Notes: generated by a model not told the origin, from the sequence alone. Positions 52,022 to 61,531 are shown, counted from the stretch's first letter. The stretch: DNA of 64,000 nucleotides from Bacteroidota bacterium (GCA_018268085.1 JAFDXE010000009.1:62001-126000); one strand, 5' to 3'. A program made the numbers and translations.

Positions 52022-53002
52022 CTATCGGTTGTTAAGTTTTTGTTGCAAAGCGGCGCAGGTAAATGCGATGGTTTCTTCAAGCGGGTAATAACTGAATGAT
52101 GGCAGATATTTTTTTAGTTTGTTGTTATCGTATTTTGAAATTGCCATAGCGCTTGCTGCTGTTTCCCTGGTGATAAGTGGTTTAATTCCCGTGAGCTTAC
52201 TTTTAATGGCTTCAATGCGCCATACAATCGCTGCAAGTAAAGGAGTTACTTTTCGATTGGGAATTTTTTTATTGAATGCTTTTGCAATTAAATGAAATAC
52301 ATTACTGAATGTTTCATTTTCTGCGCTTACGATAAACCGTTGTGCGGTGATTTCTGATTCCATTAATTGTATCATGGCTTTGGCAACATCCCGTACATCT
52401 ACAAAACCATTCATGCCATCGGTAAACCAGGGTGATTCATCATAAACCGATTTGAATACAGCGGTAGATCCTTCCGACCAGTTTCCCGGACCGAGTATCA
52501 ATGAAGGATTAACAATCACGGCATTCAATCCTTCGGCAATACCTCTCCATATTTCCAGTTCGCCCAGGTATTTACTTTTACCATAATTGGTTTTATGCCC
52601 TGATATATTCCAGTCCATGGTTTCATCTATCAACTCATTTTCATTGGCTGGTTTACCCAATGCAGCGATAGAACTTACATGCACTATTTTTTTTACACCG
52701 GCATTCAGTGCTGCATTCACAATATTAGCCGTGCCTTCAACATTTATTTTGTACAGGCGATGTGCGTCTTTTGGAAAGTAAGAAATATGTCCTGCTGAAT
52801 GATACAATTCCTGCACATTTTCCATGGCTTCTTCCAGGCGGATAACATCCAGGATATCGCATTGAAACAAATGCAGGTTGGTATGAGTGATGCCCTCTAT
52901 TGCTGTTTTGTTATAAATAGCCCGTACCGTTTTTCCTTTGGCCAATAACTGAGTTATCAGTTCCCTGCCAACCAAACCCGAACCGCCCGTTACTAAGATC
53001 AT
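52022..53002 (-). CDS. NAD-dependent epimerase/dehydratase
   Basis: Extended SDR of 326 residues. GGSGLVG nucleotide motif at 6-12, Ser110-Ser111 in IVHVSSIAALG, and the catalytic Tyr140-xxx-Lys144 in TNYGKSKYLGE. Dihydroflavonol reductase-like overall. Substrate unknown. Same strand as, and 47 nt after, the hydroxyacyl-CoA dehydrogenase gene, so co-transcription is plausible. Confidence 0.9.
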   Translation of the reverse strand: MILVTGGSGLVGRELITQLLAKGKTVRAIYNKTAIEGITHTNLHLFQCDILDVIRLEEAMENVQELYHSAGHISYFPKDAHRLYKINVEGTANIVNAALNAGVKKIVHVSSIAALGKPANENELIDETMDWNISGHKTNYGKSKYLGELEIWRGIAEGLNAVIVNPSLILGPGNWSEGSTAVFKSVYDESPWFTDGMNGFVDVRDVAKAMIQLMESEITAQRFIVSAENETFSNVFHLIAKAFNKKIPNRKVTPLLAAIVWRIEAIKSKLTGIKPLITRETAASAMAISKYDNNKLKKYLPSFSYYPLEETIAFTCAALQQKLNNR

Positions 53003-53048
53003 CTTGAAAAATTATTTCAAAAAAGTAATGATGTGAAGACAATTAAAA

Positions 53049-53894
53049 TTATGAATACTGGTAAAAACCTTTCCCGGTTTTTTTCCCGAGTTCGCCGGCT
53101 TTTACTTTATTTACCTGGATTGCTGAAGGTGTAAAACGCAATGCATGATCGAATGCATCATACAAAGATTGCGACACAGCAAGGTTAATATCCATACCGA
53201 TAAGGTCCATCAGTTTAAATGGTCCCATTTTAAAACCGGACGCTTCCATAATGGCATCTATAGATTCAATGCCTGCAATATTATCTTCTACCAGTTTCAT
53301 TGCTTCCAGGTAATAATGACGGGCTACACGGTTTACTATAAATCCAGGCGCATCAATACACAGCACCGGTACTTTAGAAAGTTTTTTACAAACATCCATA
53401 AGTTGTTGAACAACCACATCTGCAGTAAATTCACCTTTCACCACTTCTACGAGTTTCATGATCTGGGCAGGATTAAAAAAATGCATGCCTGCTACTCTTT
53501 CAGGATCGGGTATTTTTTGCTGAAGTGCGGTAATAGATAACGAAGAAGTATTGCTTGCAAAAATGCAGTTTGAATTGTTGATCGTAGCCAGTTGCGTAAA
53601 CAAATTTATTTTCGCTTCTTCTTTTTCAATGATGGCTTCAATTACAAGATCTGCTGTACAGTTAGCTATGTTTGTTGTAAATGTAAGATTGGAAATAATT
53701 GCCGATTGCTGTTCCGGGGTAATTTTATTTTTTTCAATAAGCGCATCGAGATTCTTAAGAATGCTTTTCTGAGCGTTATGTACAACAGATTCATTGGTAT
53801 CAAACAATGTTACGATGTAATCATATTGAGCAGCAGCTAAAGCAATCCCGCTTCCCATAGTGCCTGCCCCGGCTACACAGATATTTTTAATCAT
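53049..53894 (-). CDS. 3-hydroxyacyl-CoA (3-hydroxybutyryl-CoA) dehydrogenase
   Basis: 281 residues, the short single-function form. The N-terminal Rossmann motif is VAGAGTMGSGIALAAAQ. The catalytic His sits in GMHFFNPAQIMKLVEVV, and the C-terminal domain ends with the family's KVKAGELGKKTGKGFYQY. Oxidises 3-hydroxyacyl-CoA with NAD. Start at ATG 53894; the TTG two codons earlier is unnecessary. Confidence 0.93.
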   Translation of the reverse strand: MIKNICVAGAGTMGSGIALAAAQYDYIVTLFDTNESVVHNAQKSILKNLDALIEKNKITPEQQSAIISNLTFTTNIANCTADLVIEAIIEKEEAKINLFTQLATINNSNCIFASNTSSLSITALQQKIPDPERVAGMHFFNPAQIMKLVEVVKGEFTADVVVQQLMDVCKKLSKVPVLCIDAPGFIVNRVARHYYLEAMKLVEDNIAGIESIDAIMEASGFKMGPFKLMDLIGMDINLAVSQSLYDAFDHALRFTPSAIQVNKVKAGELGKKTGKGFYQYS

Positions 53895-53938
53895 ACACAA
53901 AAATAATTACTGGAGCCGACTTTCCTCTATTTAATTCA

Positions 53939-54409
53939 TCAGATGCGAATGAATTTATACAGCAGGCTTGCTGTTTTTCCATCTATAATAACAGCGGATT
54001 GCAGTTGCATAGAATCGCTTACCAGTTTAATGATACTGAACCTGTATTCATCTGCTGCGCCCTGCTTTTTAAAATAGAATTGTTTGGGTTGATCGGCCTG
54101 TTCATCCACGTTCCAGCTAATGGCTCTTTTAGCAGCATCACATTCATTGCCATTTTTACTAATGCTGTAGTAACCGGTATTATTGTGTGTGGTAAAATGC
54201 CAGGTACTGCCGATAAAACAATTGAAACCGGCTTCATCAAAAAGTGTTGTATTTATTTTACCTGTTACGCCTTCGGAAACAATGGCTCTTAACTGCCAGT
54301 TACCATTGATGGTTTTGGAAGATCCTGAAGATTTTTTAGAAGAAGATCATGCAGGTGTAAGCAACAGTAATGTACCAACAATAATAATGCTGATGAATGT
54401 TCGTATCAT
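53939..54409 (-). pseudogene. lipocalin-like lipoprotein interrupted by one TGA
   Basis: The minus-strand frame from ATG 54409 to TGA 53939 has 157 codons, all in register, with a single internal TGA at codon 21 (54347-54349). Codons 1-20 encode a lipoprotein-type signal (MIRTFISIIIVGTLLLLTPA). The stop falls exactly where the lipobox Cys would be (TGC or TGT to TGA is one base), and a Ser/Lys-rich linker follows (SSSKKSSGSSK). The downstream ~125 codons look like a small lipocalin-like barrel: NGNWQLRAI, GSTWHFTTHNNTGYYSI, KKQGAADEYRFSIIKL, GKTASLLYKF. The otherwise intact frame suggests a recent inactivation or a sequence error. Confidence 0.75.
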
Positions 54410-54501
54410 CGAAATTTTTTATTCCCGTTTTTCAATTATGGTGCCAAAAGAAAACAGGAGTGATGAGCTCCTGTTGCTTAGTATGATACTGTTATATACT
54501 A

Positions 54502-55533
54502 TTAAATGGCTGAAGTGAATTGTTTCAGGAAGCGAAGATCGTTTTCGCTGAACAGGCGAAGATCTTTTACCTGGTACAACAACATCGTAATTCTTTCGAT
54601 GCCCATTCCAAATGCAAATCCTGTATATTTTTTTGAATCGATGTTACAGTTTTCAAGAACATTAGGATGCACCATTCCGCAACCAAGTATTTCAACCCAA
54701 CCAGTGCGTTTGCACACGCTGCATCCTTCACCGCCACAGATGAGACAACTGATATCCATTTCCGCACTTGGTTCTGTAAATGGAAAGTAAGATGGCCTGA
54801 ACCTGATCTTCACTTTATCGCCAAACATTTCCTGTACGAAGAAATACAATGTTTGTTTGAGATCGGCGAAGGAAACATTTTCTGCGATGTACAATCCTTC
54901 TACCTGGTGAAAAAAACAATGCGCCCGTGCACTGATGGTTTCATTTCGGTAAACCCTTCCCGGGCAAATGATCCTTAATGGCAAAACGCCTTTTTCCATT
55001 TCACGTATCTGTACGCTGCTGGTATGTGTGCGCAGGAGCCAGTCGGGATTCTGGGAAATGTAAAAAGTATCCTGCATATCCCTGGCGGGGTGGTTTTCGG
55101 GCAGGTTTAATGCCGTGAAATTATGCCAGTCGTCTTCAATCTCCGGACCTTCTGCAACCGAAAATCCCAGGCGTTGAAAAATAGAAATTATTTTATTGTG
55201 AACCATACTGATCGGATGCCTGCCACCTAACGGTAACGGATCACCGGGTAAACTACTGTCGATGGTTTGTACCTGAACCGTTGTCGTATTATCTATTGCT
55301 GCCGACATCCCTGCATACAATTCTTCTGCAAATATTTTGAATTCGTTGAGCAATTGCCCGGCTTCTTTCTTTTTTTCCGGGGCCACGTTTTTCATTTCCC
55401 CCATGATTGTTTTAACCAATCCCTTAGTGCCGAGGTATTTTATACGGAATGCTTCGAGCTCGTCTTTGTTGGTTGCCTTGGTGGCGAGCATCTCCTGTTT
55501 GTATTGTTGTATTTGTGATAGCAATTGTTCCAT
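54502..55533 (-). CDS. pheS: phenylalanine-tRNA ligase alpha subunit
   Basis: 343-residue catalytic subunit of the (alpha-beta)2 synthetase. The N-terminal coiled-coil arm is followed by class II motifs: HPISMVHNKIISIFQRLGF, the FYISQNPDWLLRTHTSSVQIR segment, motif 2 in RVYRNETISARAHCFFHQVEG, and the C-terminal FAFGMGIERITMLLYQVKDLR. Four cysteines in CLICGGEGCSVCKRTGW look like an extra metal-binding insert, seen in some PheS. Start at ATG 55533 (MEQLLSQIQQ); 40 upstream in-frame codons are non-homologous. pheT is not in the window. Confidence 0.96.
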   Translation of the reverse strand: MEQLLSQIQQYKQEMLATKATNKDELEAFRIKYLGTKGLVKTIMGEMKNVAPEKKKEAGQLLNEFKIFAEELYAGMSAAIDNTTTVQVQTIDSSLPGDPLPLGGRHPISMVHNKIISIFQRLGFSVAEGPEIEDDWHNFTALNLPENHPARDMQDTFYISQNPDWLLRTHTSSVQIREMEKGVLPLRIICPGRVYRNETISARAHCFFHQVEGLYIAENVSFADLKQTLYFFVQEMFGDKVKIRFRPSYFPFTEPSAEMDISCLICGGEGCSVCKRTGWVEILGCGMVHPNVLENCNIDSKKYTGFAFGMGIERITMLLYQVKDLRLFSENDLRFLKQFTSAI

Positions 55534-55538
55534 GGGGG

Positions 55539-55546
55539 CAAAGTTA
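55539..55546 (-). promoter_or_regulatory. -7 box abutting the pheS start
   Basis: Minus strand TAACTTTG, exact TAnnTTTG match, ends 5 nt before the pheS ATG, implying a leaderless or nearly leaderless transcript if used. Confidence 0.4.
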
Positions 55547-55596
55547 ATAATTTGGGAGGGACTTCTTTTGGGGATTTGATGAGGCTGGCCACATAG

Positions 55597-55873
55597 GTTT
55601 TTAACCACAATGTACACAGAGGTTTCACGGAGGTTCACAGAGTTAAGCCACAAAGGTAGAAAGAAGCATATAGTTTACATTTCGGTTGTAAAAGGATGTA
55701 AAAATCATATCAGCTCCCGACTTTTGAATTTTTAATTTTGACTTTTGACTTTTGCCACAAAGGCACTAAGGCAGGAAGAAACTCAAAGATTTGCTTTCGG
55801 TTTTTAATGGATGAAGCAATTATAAAAGTGCTCCTTTTTTTACTTTTTAATTTTGATTTTTGACTTTATTGAC
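55597..55873. repeat. two diverged units of the intergenic repeat
   Basis: The first unit starts TTTTAACCACAATGTACACAG (about 55598) with CACAGAGG/CACGGAGG steps and GCCACAAAGGTAGAAAGAAG. The second starts GCCACAAAGGCACTAAGGCAGG (about 55754), with CAATTATAAAAGTGCTCCT and a TTTTGATTTTTGACTTT tail. Same order of blocks as at 50581-50890 but more diverged. Lies between pheS and the divergent deacetylase gene. The remaining ~110 nt before that gene hold nothing I recognise. Confidence 0.7.
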
Positions 55874-55985
55874 TACATCGCTTTTTATATAGCTAACGAA
55901 TTCATAATTATTTAACATTGAACGCTTGCATTTGAGGTTTGCCCGTTACTATCTTCATATCAACATTTAAAAACAATTAAACATT

Positions 55986-56846
55986 ATGGACCCCGACCCC
56001 GGCGGTGATTTTATCAACTCCGCCATCTTCAAAACAACTGTACTTACCGTTACCTTTTCTTCACTCTTCTATTTCAAAACACAAAAACAGGTCGTTAACT
56101 TTGGTCCGCCCGCAACCGAAGCTGCACCCGTATCTGTTGCCGAAAAGAAAGAGATCACTCCCCCCAAAAAGAAGAAAAAGAAAAAAACCATTTACCTCAC
56201 CTTCGATGATGGTCCCAACAAGGGAACAAAAAATGTACTGCACATCGTAGAGCAGGAGCAGGTGCCTGTTACTTTATTTGTTATCGGTGAGCATGTGTAT
56301 GGAAGCAAATACCAGTTTGCTATTTTCGACAGTGTATCAAACAATGAACTGTTTGAAATTGCCAACCACAGTTATACGCATGCATTTGAAAACAAGTTCA
56401 ACAGGTTTTACCAATTGCCCGACAGTGCCGTTAAAGATTTTGCCCGCTGTGCCGACAGCCTGCACTTAACGTCGGGGATTATACGAACACCCGGCAGGAA
56501 TATCTGGCGAACAGACAGCGTTAGTTGTACTGATATAAAAACAAGCACTGCTGCCGCCGATTCATTGTATGAAAAAGGATTTAAGGCTGTTGGATGGGAT
56601 CTCGAATGGCATTTCAATAAAGAACAGCGCCCCGTTCAAACGCCGGAGGAAATGATGAACCAGATCGACAGTGCCTTCGCAAAAAATAAAACCAAAACAA
56701 CAGATCGCCTGGTATTACTGGCGCACGACCAGGTATATATAGGTTCGGATGATTCTGCATCATTGCACAGTTTCATCAGGCGATTGAAAGAAAAAGATGA
56801 ATATAATTTTGAACAGGTAAGCCAGTACCCCGGTTTGCATCCATAA
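55986..56846 (+). CDS. polysaccharide deacetylase family protein (NodB domain)
   Basis: 286 residues. A hydrophobic N-terminal segment (about 13-30) probably acts as a membrane anchor. A Pro/Lys-rich linker with seven or more consecutive lysines (about 59-67) leads into the NodB domain: TFDDGPN with Asp74 and Asp75, the zinc pair His128/His132 in NHSYTHAF, and RTPGRNIWR as motif 3. Carbohydrate esterase family 4 removes N- or O-acetyl groups from peptidoglycan or chitin-like polymers. The target is unknown. Confidence 0.88.
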   Translation: MDPDPGGDFINSAIFKTTVLTVTFSSLFYFKTQKQVVNFGPPATEAAPVSVAEKKEITPPKKKKKKKTIYLTFDDGPNKGTKNVLHIVEQEQVPVTLFVIGEHVYGSKYQFAIFDSVSNNELFEIANHSYTHAFENKFNRFYQLPDSAVKDFARCADSLHLTSGIIRTPGRNIWRTDSVSCTDIKTSTAAADSLYEKGFKAVGWDLEWHFNKEQRPVQTPEEMMNQIDSAFAKNKTKTTDRLVLLAHDQVYIGSDDSASLHSFIRRLKEKDEYNFEQVSQYPGLHP

Positions 56847-56908
56847 TATGACCCACCCAAGCTCAATTAAAAAATATTCTCTACATTTAAGTCTTAAAAT
56901 TTTAAACC

Positions 56909-57694
56909 ATGTCGTTATTTAAATCAGGTAACCCTACTTTAAGTGAAAAGAGATTTCGTGATACTATTCTGGATGATGTAGTAGCACAAGGTGAAACTAT
57001 GACCATCAAAGGAACGTTGAATAAATTCGGTGTATTATTTATTGTAATGCTGGGCGGTGCATATTACTCATGGAAAGAAGCGGCTGAAGGCGGCGATGCA
57101 TGGACGCTTATATTAATTGGTGTTTTCGGCGGTCTGGCACTGGCACTCACCATGGCATTTAAAAAAGAATGGAGCCCCTACATCGCACCGGTATATGCAT
57201 TTCTTGAAGGATTATTTGTAGGTGCTGTTTCCGCTTTTTTTGAATACCAGTTTACCAGCAGGCAGGGTGGTTATGCAGGTGGTTATTCGGGCATTGTTTT
57301 CCAGGCGGTAGGCTTAACCATTTCAGTAGTAACGGTAATGTACCTGTTGTATAAATTCAGGATACTAACGGCAACGCCTATGTTTAAAAAAGTGATCATT
57401 ATTGCCACAGTAGGCATTGCCCTGTTTTATCTTGTATGCTGGATCATGAGCCTGAGCGGCGCCCTGCTTCCCAACTTTTTATTCCAGGGATCACCTATAG
57501 GAATCGGTTTCTCTGTGTTTGTTGTTGCACTGGCAGCATTGAATCTTATCCTCGATTTTGATATGATTGAGAAAGGTGCAGAAATGGGTGCTCCCAAATA
57601 CATGGAATGGTATAGCGCCTTCGGATTACTGGTAACCATTGTTTGGTTGTATATGGAAATTCTACGTTTGCTGGCGAAAATGAACAAGCGCTGA
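56909..57694 (+). CDS. Bax inhibitor-1/YccA family membrane protein
   Basis: 261 residues with seven hydrophobic segments after a ~45-residue hydrophilic N-terminus. Family features include the closing conserved stretch DFDMIEKGAEMGAPKYMEWYSAFGLLVTIVWLYMEILRLL. TMBIM proteins can act as pH-sensitive Ca2+ leak channels; bacterial roles are unclear. A bidirectional terminator lies between this gene and the convergent AIM24 gene. Confidence 0.92.
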   Translation: MSLFKSGNPTLSEKRFRDTILDDVVAQGETMTIKGTLNKFGVLFIVMLGGAYYSWKEAAEGGDAWTLILIGVFGGLALALTMAFKKEWSPYIAPVYAFLEGLFVGAVSAFFEYQFTSRQGGYAGGYSGIVFQAVGLTISVVTVMYLLYKFRILTATPMFKKVIIIATVGIALFYLVCWIMSLSGALLPNFLFQGSPIGIGFSVFVVALAALNLILDFDMIEKGAEMGAPKYMEWYSAFGLLVTIVWLYMEILRLLAKMNKR

Positions 57695-57717
57695 TTACTA
57701 AAAAGAAACTTCAATAC

Positions 57718-57746
57718 AAAAGCCAGGTTCATCGCCTGGCTTTTTA
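57718..57746. terminator. bidirectional terminator
   Basis: Perfect 10-bp stem AAAAGCCAGG / CCTGGCTTTT with a 7-nt loop; T runs in both orientations. It serves two convergent genes. Confidence 0.88.
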
Positions 57747-57790
57747 CTTTATCCTATTAACGTTGTTACCCTGCAACTAAAAACAATTGT

Positions 57791-58582
57791 TTATTCCCTG
57801 CCATCAAGCAGATTGCCCAATCCACCCAATATGCTTCCTTCTTCCTTCCTGTTATAGGTACCATATTGCATGATCCTTCCTGCAAGCCTGCTGATTGGCA
57901 GTGATTGCAACCATACTTTACCAGGCCCACGCATAATGGCAAAGAACAATCCTTCCCCGCCAAACATCCAGTTCTTTATCCCACGTATAAATTCAATGTC
58001 GAAATCAACACCGGCAGTATATGCAACCACACAACCGGTATCTACTTTTAATATTTCGCCGGGCTGTAATATTTTTTCAATTACATAACCACCTGCATGG
58101 GCAAATGCCAATCCATCGCCTTCGAGTTTTTCCATGATAAATCCTTCACCACCGAAAATCCCTGTGCCCAGTCTTTTTTGAAATTCAATACCTATACTCA
58201 CACCTTTCGCAGCACAAAGAAATGCATCCTTCTGGGCAATGATCTTTCCGCCCAATTGCTGCAAATCAAATGCAATGATCTTACCTGTGTACGGCGCTGC
58301 AAAACTTACCCGCTTCTTCCCCTGGCCGGTGTTTGTAAATGCAGTCATAAACAAACTTTCTCCAATCAATAATCTTTTTCCTGCACTTAATAATTTGCCA
58401 AACAAACCTGTACCCTGTTGCTGGCTGCCATCACCGAAAATAGTCTGCATTTCTATACCATTGTCCATCATCATAAATGCACCACTCTCGGCAATTGCCG
58501 TTTCCTGCGGATCTAATTCTATTTCTACAAACTGGAGTTCTTCTCCATAAATTTTGTAGTCTATTTCGTGATTTTGTATCAT
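57791..58582 (-). CDS. AIM24/TIGR00266 family protein
   Basis: 263 residues from ATG 58582; 21 upstream codons encode a hydrophobic stretch without family similarity and begin at TTG, so I leave them out. The protein is a beta-rich, glycine-rich fold related to mitochondrial AIM24: AESGAFMMMDNGIEMQTIFGDG at the start, GEGFIMEKLEGDGLAFAHAGG in the middle and the GGEGLFFAIMRGPGKVWLQSLP closing motif. Function unknown in bacteria. Confidence 0.9.
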   Translation of the reverse strand: MIQNHEIDYKIYGEELQFVEIELDPQETAIAESGAFMMMDNGIEMQTIFGDGSQQQGTGLFGKLLSAGKRLLIGESLFMTAFTNTGQGKKRVSFAAPYTGKIIAFDLQQLGGKIIAQKDAFLCAAKGVSIGIEFQKRLGTGIFGGEGFIMEKLEGDGLAFAHAGGYVIEKILQPGEILKVDTGCVVAYTAGVDFDIEFIRGIKNWMFGGEGLFFAIMRGPGKVWLQSLPISRLAGRIMQYGTYNRKEEGSILGGLGNLLDGRE

Positions 58583-58691
58583 GTTTTTTTTGATAAAAAT
58601 AAAAAGAAAGCATAATAACAATAAACAATTAATGATAAAAGGCAACCGACTGCATTTGTTTTTTTAGTTTATTTGGGAACAAATTATCATC

Positions 58692-61526
58692 ATGAGAAGA
58701 ATAACCCTGCTGTTCGCAGCTTTTACTGCAGTATCACTGAACAATTTTGGCCAGGCGAAACTGGTGGAGAAAATTGAAAAGAAGGGAAACGACATTGTAA
58801 TTCCCTATGAGAAATACATTTTACCCAATGGCCTCACGGTAGTTTTACATGAAGATCATAGCGACCCGCTGGTTCATGTTGATGTTACCTACCATGTAGG
58901 AAGTGCCAGGGAAGAAATAGGTAAGAGTGGCTTCGCACATTTCTTTGAACACATGATGTTCCAGGGAAGCGATCACGTGGGCGATGATCAGCATTTTAAA
59001 ATTATTACTGCTGCAGGTGGTACGTTAAATGGAAGTACCAACCTCGACCGTACCAATTACTATGAAACTGTTCCGGCCAATCAACTGGAAAAAATGTTAT
59101 GGCTGGAAGCAGATCGTATGGGCTTTTTACTGGATGCAGTTACACAACAGAAATTTGAAATACAAAGAAGCACCGTTAAAAATGAACGGGGACAGAATTA
59201 TGATAACCGTGCTTACGGGCTTGCCCGCGAATACAGCAGTAAGAATTTATATCCTTACGGCCATCCTTACAGTTGGTTAACGATTGGCTACGTGGAAGAC
59301 CTGAACCGGGTGAATGTGCAGGATCTGAAAAACTTTTTCCTTCGCTGGTATGGACCCAATAATGCTACCATCACCATTGGTGGCGATTTTAAATCAACTG
59401 AAGTAATTAAACTGGTAGAAAAATATTTCGGTAGCATCCCCAGGGGCCCTGAAGTAACCAAAACAATTTTAGAACCTGTTACACTTACTGCTGACCGTTA
59501 TGTTTCGTACACCGATAATTATGCTAAGATTCCGCAACTGATGCTGACCTTTCCAACCGTTCCCGATTTTCATAAAGACATGGGTGCACTGGAATGCCTG
59601 GCGCAAATTCTTGGGCAGGGAAAAACATCTGTATTGTACCAGCAGCTCGTAAAAACACAAAAAGCATTACAGGCATCTGCAAGTAATAATCAAAATGAAC
59701 TTACAGGTGAATTCACTTTCCGTATTCTTCCATTACAGGGAAAATCTTTGGGAGAAATGGATACATTGTTAAGAGAAGCACTCGCTTCATTTGAAAAGAG
59801 AGGTGTTACCGATGAAGACATTGCAAAATTCAAAGGAAGTATTGAATCACAATTTGTAAACAGGTTGCAGAGTGTGTCGGGAAAAGTTTCACAGCTTGCT
59901 TCTTATCAAACATTCAGGGGCGATGCCAATATGATTGGTAAAGAACTGGAAATTTATCGAACCGTTACCAAAGAAGATGTGATGCGTGTGTACAATACCT
60001 ACATTAAAAACAAAGGCGCTGTTGTATTAAGTGTACTTACAAAAAACAACGGCACTCCTGCAAAGGCTGACAACTATACGATCGATTCATCGCATTATAC
60101 AAAACCAAATTATGGGTATGACGGATTGAAATACGTAAAAGCAACCGATGCATTCGACAGGAGTAAGATGCCTGCTGTTGGTGCTGCACCATCCATAAAA
60201 GTTCCTGCCTTCTGGAAAAAAGAATTACCAAACGGTATAAAGATGATCGGCACAGAATATACAGAGTTGCCTATTGCTACCATTTCCATTACAATACCGG
60301 GTGGCCACCTTGCACAGGCAAAAGATACTTCAAAGATTGGTTTGGCAAATATGGTGAGCAATATGTTGTCGGAAGACACAAAAAATTATACAGCAGAACA
60401 GCTATCGGTTGAACTGCAAAAAATCGGCGCAAGCATTTCCGTAAACAATTCTTTCGATGGCATTGTATTTACATTGAACTGTCTCACCAAAAATATTGAC
60501 AAAGCCATTTCTCTGCTGGAAGAAAGAATGTTAAGGCCCGCTTTTACTGAAGCGAGTTTTAACCGTTTACAAAAACAATCACTGGAGAACTTTAAACAGG
60601 CTAAATCCCAGCCTGCCACCATCGCAAGCAATGTTTACCGTAAAATAAATTACGGGGCAAACAGCATCCTTGGCTGGAGCGACAACGGTACGGAAAACAC
60701 CGTTAAGCAGCTTACCCTGGATGATGTGAAAGACTACTATAACAAATACATGACTACACAGGGTGCAAAAGTTGTGGTGGCCGGTAATATCAAACAACAG
60801 GATGTAATCTCAAAACTTTCTTTTCTTAATAACATACCGAATAAAAAAATTGAACTAACAAAAGTTGAAGCTAAGGGCATCCCGGTTGAAAAAACCGTGA
60901 TCTATTTAGTAGATGTACCAAGAGCAGCGCAAACGGAGTTCAGGATTGGATATTCAACAGGCATGTTGTATGATGCACTGGGAGAATATTATCGTTCAGA
61001 CCTGATGAATTTTATGCTGGGAGGAACTTTCAGCAGCCATATCAATATGAACCTGCGTGAAGACAAAGGATGGACCTATGGCGCCCGTACCGGATTTTCA
61101 GGTGATAAATATACCGGTGCTTTTACGTTCAGTTCCGGAATTCGTGCAGACGCCACCGATAGTGCACTCGCAGAAGTAATGAAAGAATTGAAATTGTATG
61201 CAGAAAACGGCATTACTCCAGATGAACTCAGTTTTACCAAAAGCGCCCTTACCCAACGCGACGCATTGAATTACGAAACCACCGGCCAAAAAGCAGGCTT
61301 CATCAGCAGGATACTGGATTATAATCTTCCCGGAAATTACATTGATACAGAAAACAAGATCTTAAAGGATATTTCCAAATCCGAAATAGATGCGCTGGCG
61401 AAAAAATGGTTGCCAACAAATAAAATGAACATTGTACTGGTAGGAGACAAAGCGAAAATATTACCGGGTTTACAAAAATCAGGTTTTGAAATTGTTGAAC
61501 TGGATACAGATGGCAACCGGAAATAA
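58692..61526 (+). CDS. M16 family zinc metalloprotease (pitrilysin-like, two M16 halves)
   Basis: 944 residues with a signal peptide (cleavage near Asn-Phe-Gly-Gln, about 20), so periplasmic or outer-membrane associated. The first M16 half carries the inverted zinc motif HFFEH (His83, Glu86, His87) with the distal Glu near 165 in VKNERGQNYDN. The second half (about 510-940) lacks HxxEH and is the usual inactive partner, ending with the Arg/Tyr-type substrate-binding segment near NLREDKGWTYGAR. It degrades peptides in a clamshell chamber. Confidence 0.94.
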   Translation: MRRITLLFAAFTAVSLNNFGQAKLVEKIEKKGNDIVIPYEKYILPNGLTVVLHEDHSDPLVHVDVTYHVGSAREEIGKSGFAHFFEHMMFQGSDHVGDDQHFKIITAAGGTLNGSTNLDRTNYYETVPANQLEKMLWLEADRMGFLLDAVTQQKFEIQRSTVKNERGQNYDNRAYGLAREYSSKNLYPYGHPYSWLTIGYVEDLNRVNVQDLKNFFLRWYGPNNATITIGGDFKSTEVIKLVEKYFGSIPRGPEVTKTILEPVTLTADRYVSYTDNYAKIPQLMLTFPTVPDFHKDMGALECLAQILGQGKTSVLYQQLVKTQKALQASASNNQNELTGEFTFRILPLQGKSLGEMDTLLREALASFEKRGVTDEDIAKFKGSIESQFVNRLQSVSGKVSQLASYQTFRGDANMIGKELEIYRTVTKEDVMRVYNTYIKNKGAVVLSVLTKNNGTPAKADNYTIDSSHYTKPNYGYDGLKYVKATDAFDRSKMPAVGAAPSIKVPAFWKKELPNGIKMIGTEYTELPIATISITIPGGHLAQAKDTSKIGLANMVSNMLSEDTKNYTAEQLSVELQKIGASISVNNSFDGIVFTLNCLTKNIDKAISLLEERMLRPAFTEASFNRLQKQSLENFKQAKSQPATIASNVYRKINYGANSILGWSDNGTENTVKQLTLDDVKDYYNKYMTTQGAKVVVAGNIKQQDVISKLSFLNNIPNKKIELTKVEAKGIPVEKTVIYLVDVPRAAQTEFRIGYSTGMLYDALGEYYRSDLMNFMLGGTFSSHINMNLREDKGWTYGARTGFSGDKYTGAFTFSSGIRADATDSALAEVMKELKLYAENGITPDELSFTKSALTQRDALNYETTGQKAGFISRILDYNLPGNYIDTENKILKDISKSEIDALAKKWLPTNKMNIVLVGDKAKILPGLQKSGFEIVELDTDGNRK

Positions 61527-61531
61527 TTGAA

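Noticed and set aside
54060..54110. Suspected frameshift in the lipocalin-like pseudogene
   Set aside because: A careful recount gives 157 codons in a single register; the only defect is the TGA at 54347-54349.
54347..54349. Selenocysteine or programmed read-through at the internal TGA
   Set aside because: No selenocysteine-type stem-loop is apparent just after the codon and the expected residue is a lipobox Cys; mutation or sequence error is simpler.
53999..54518. Plus-strand open frames in the gap between the dehydrogenase and pheS
   Set aside because: They are shadows of the minus-strand lipocalin-like pseudogene, whose frame has a signal peptide and protein-like composition throughout.
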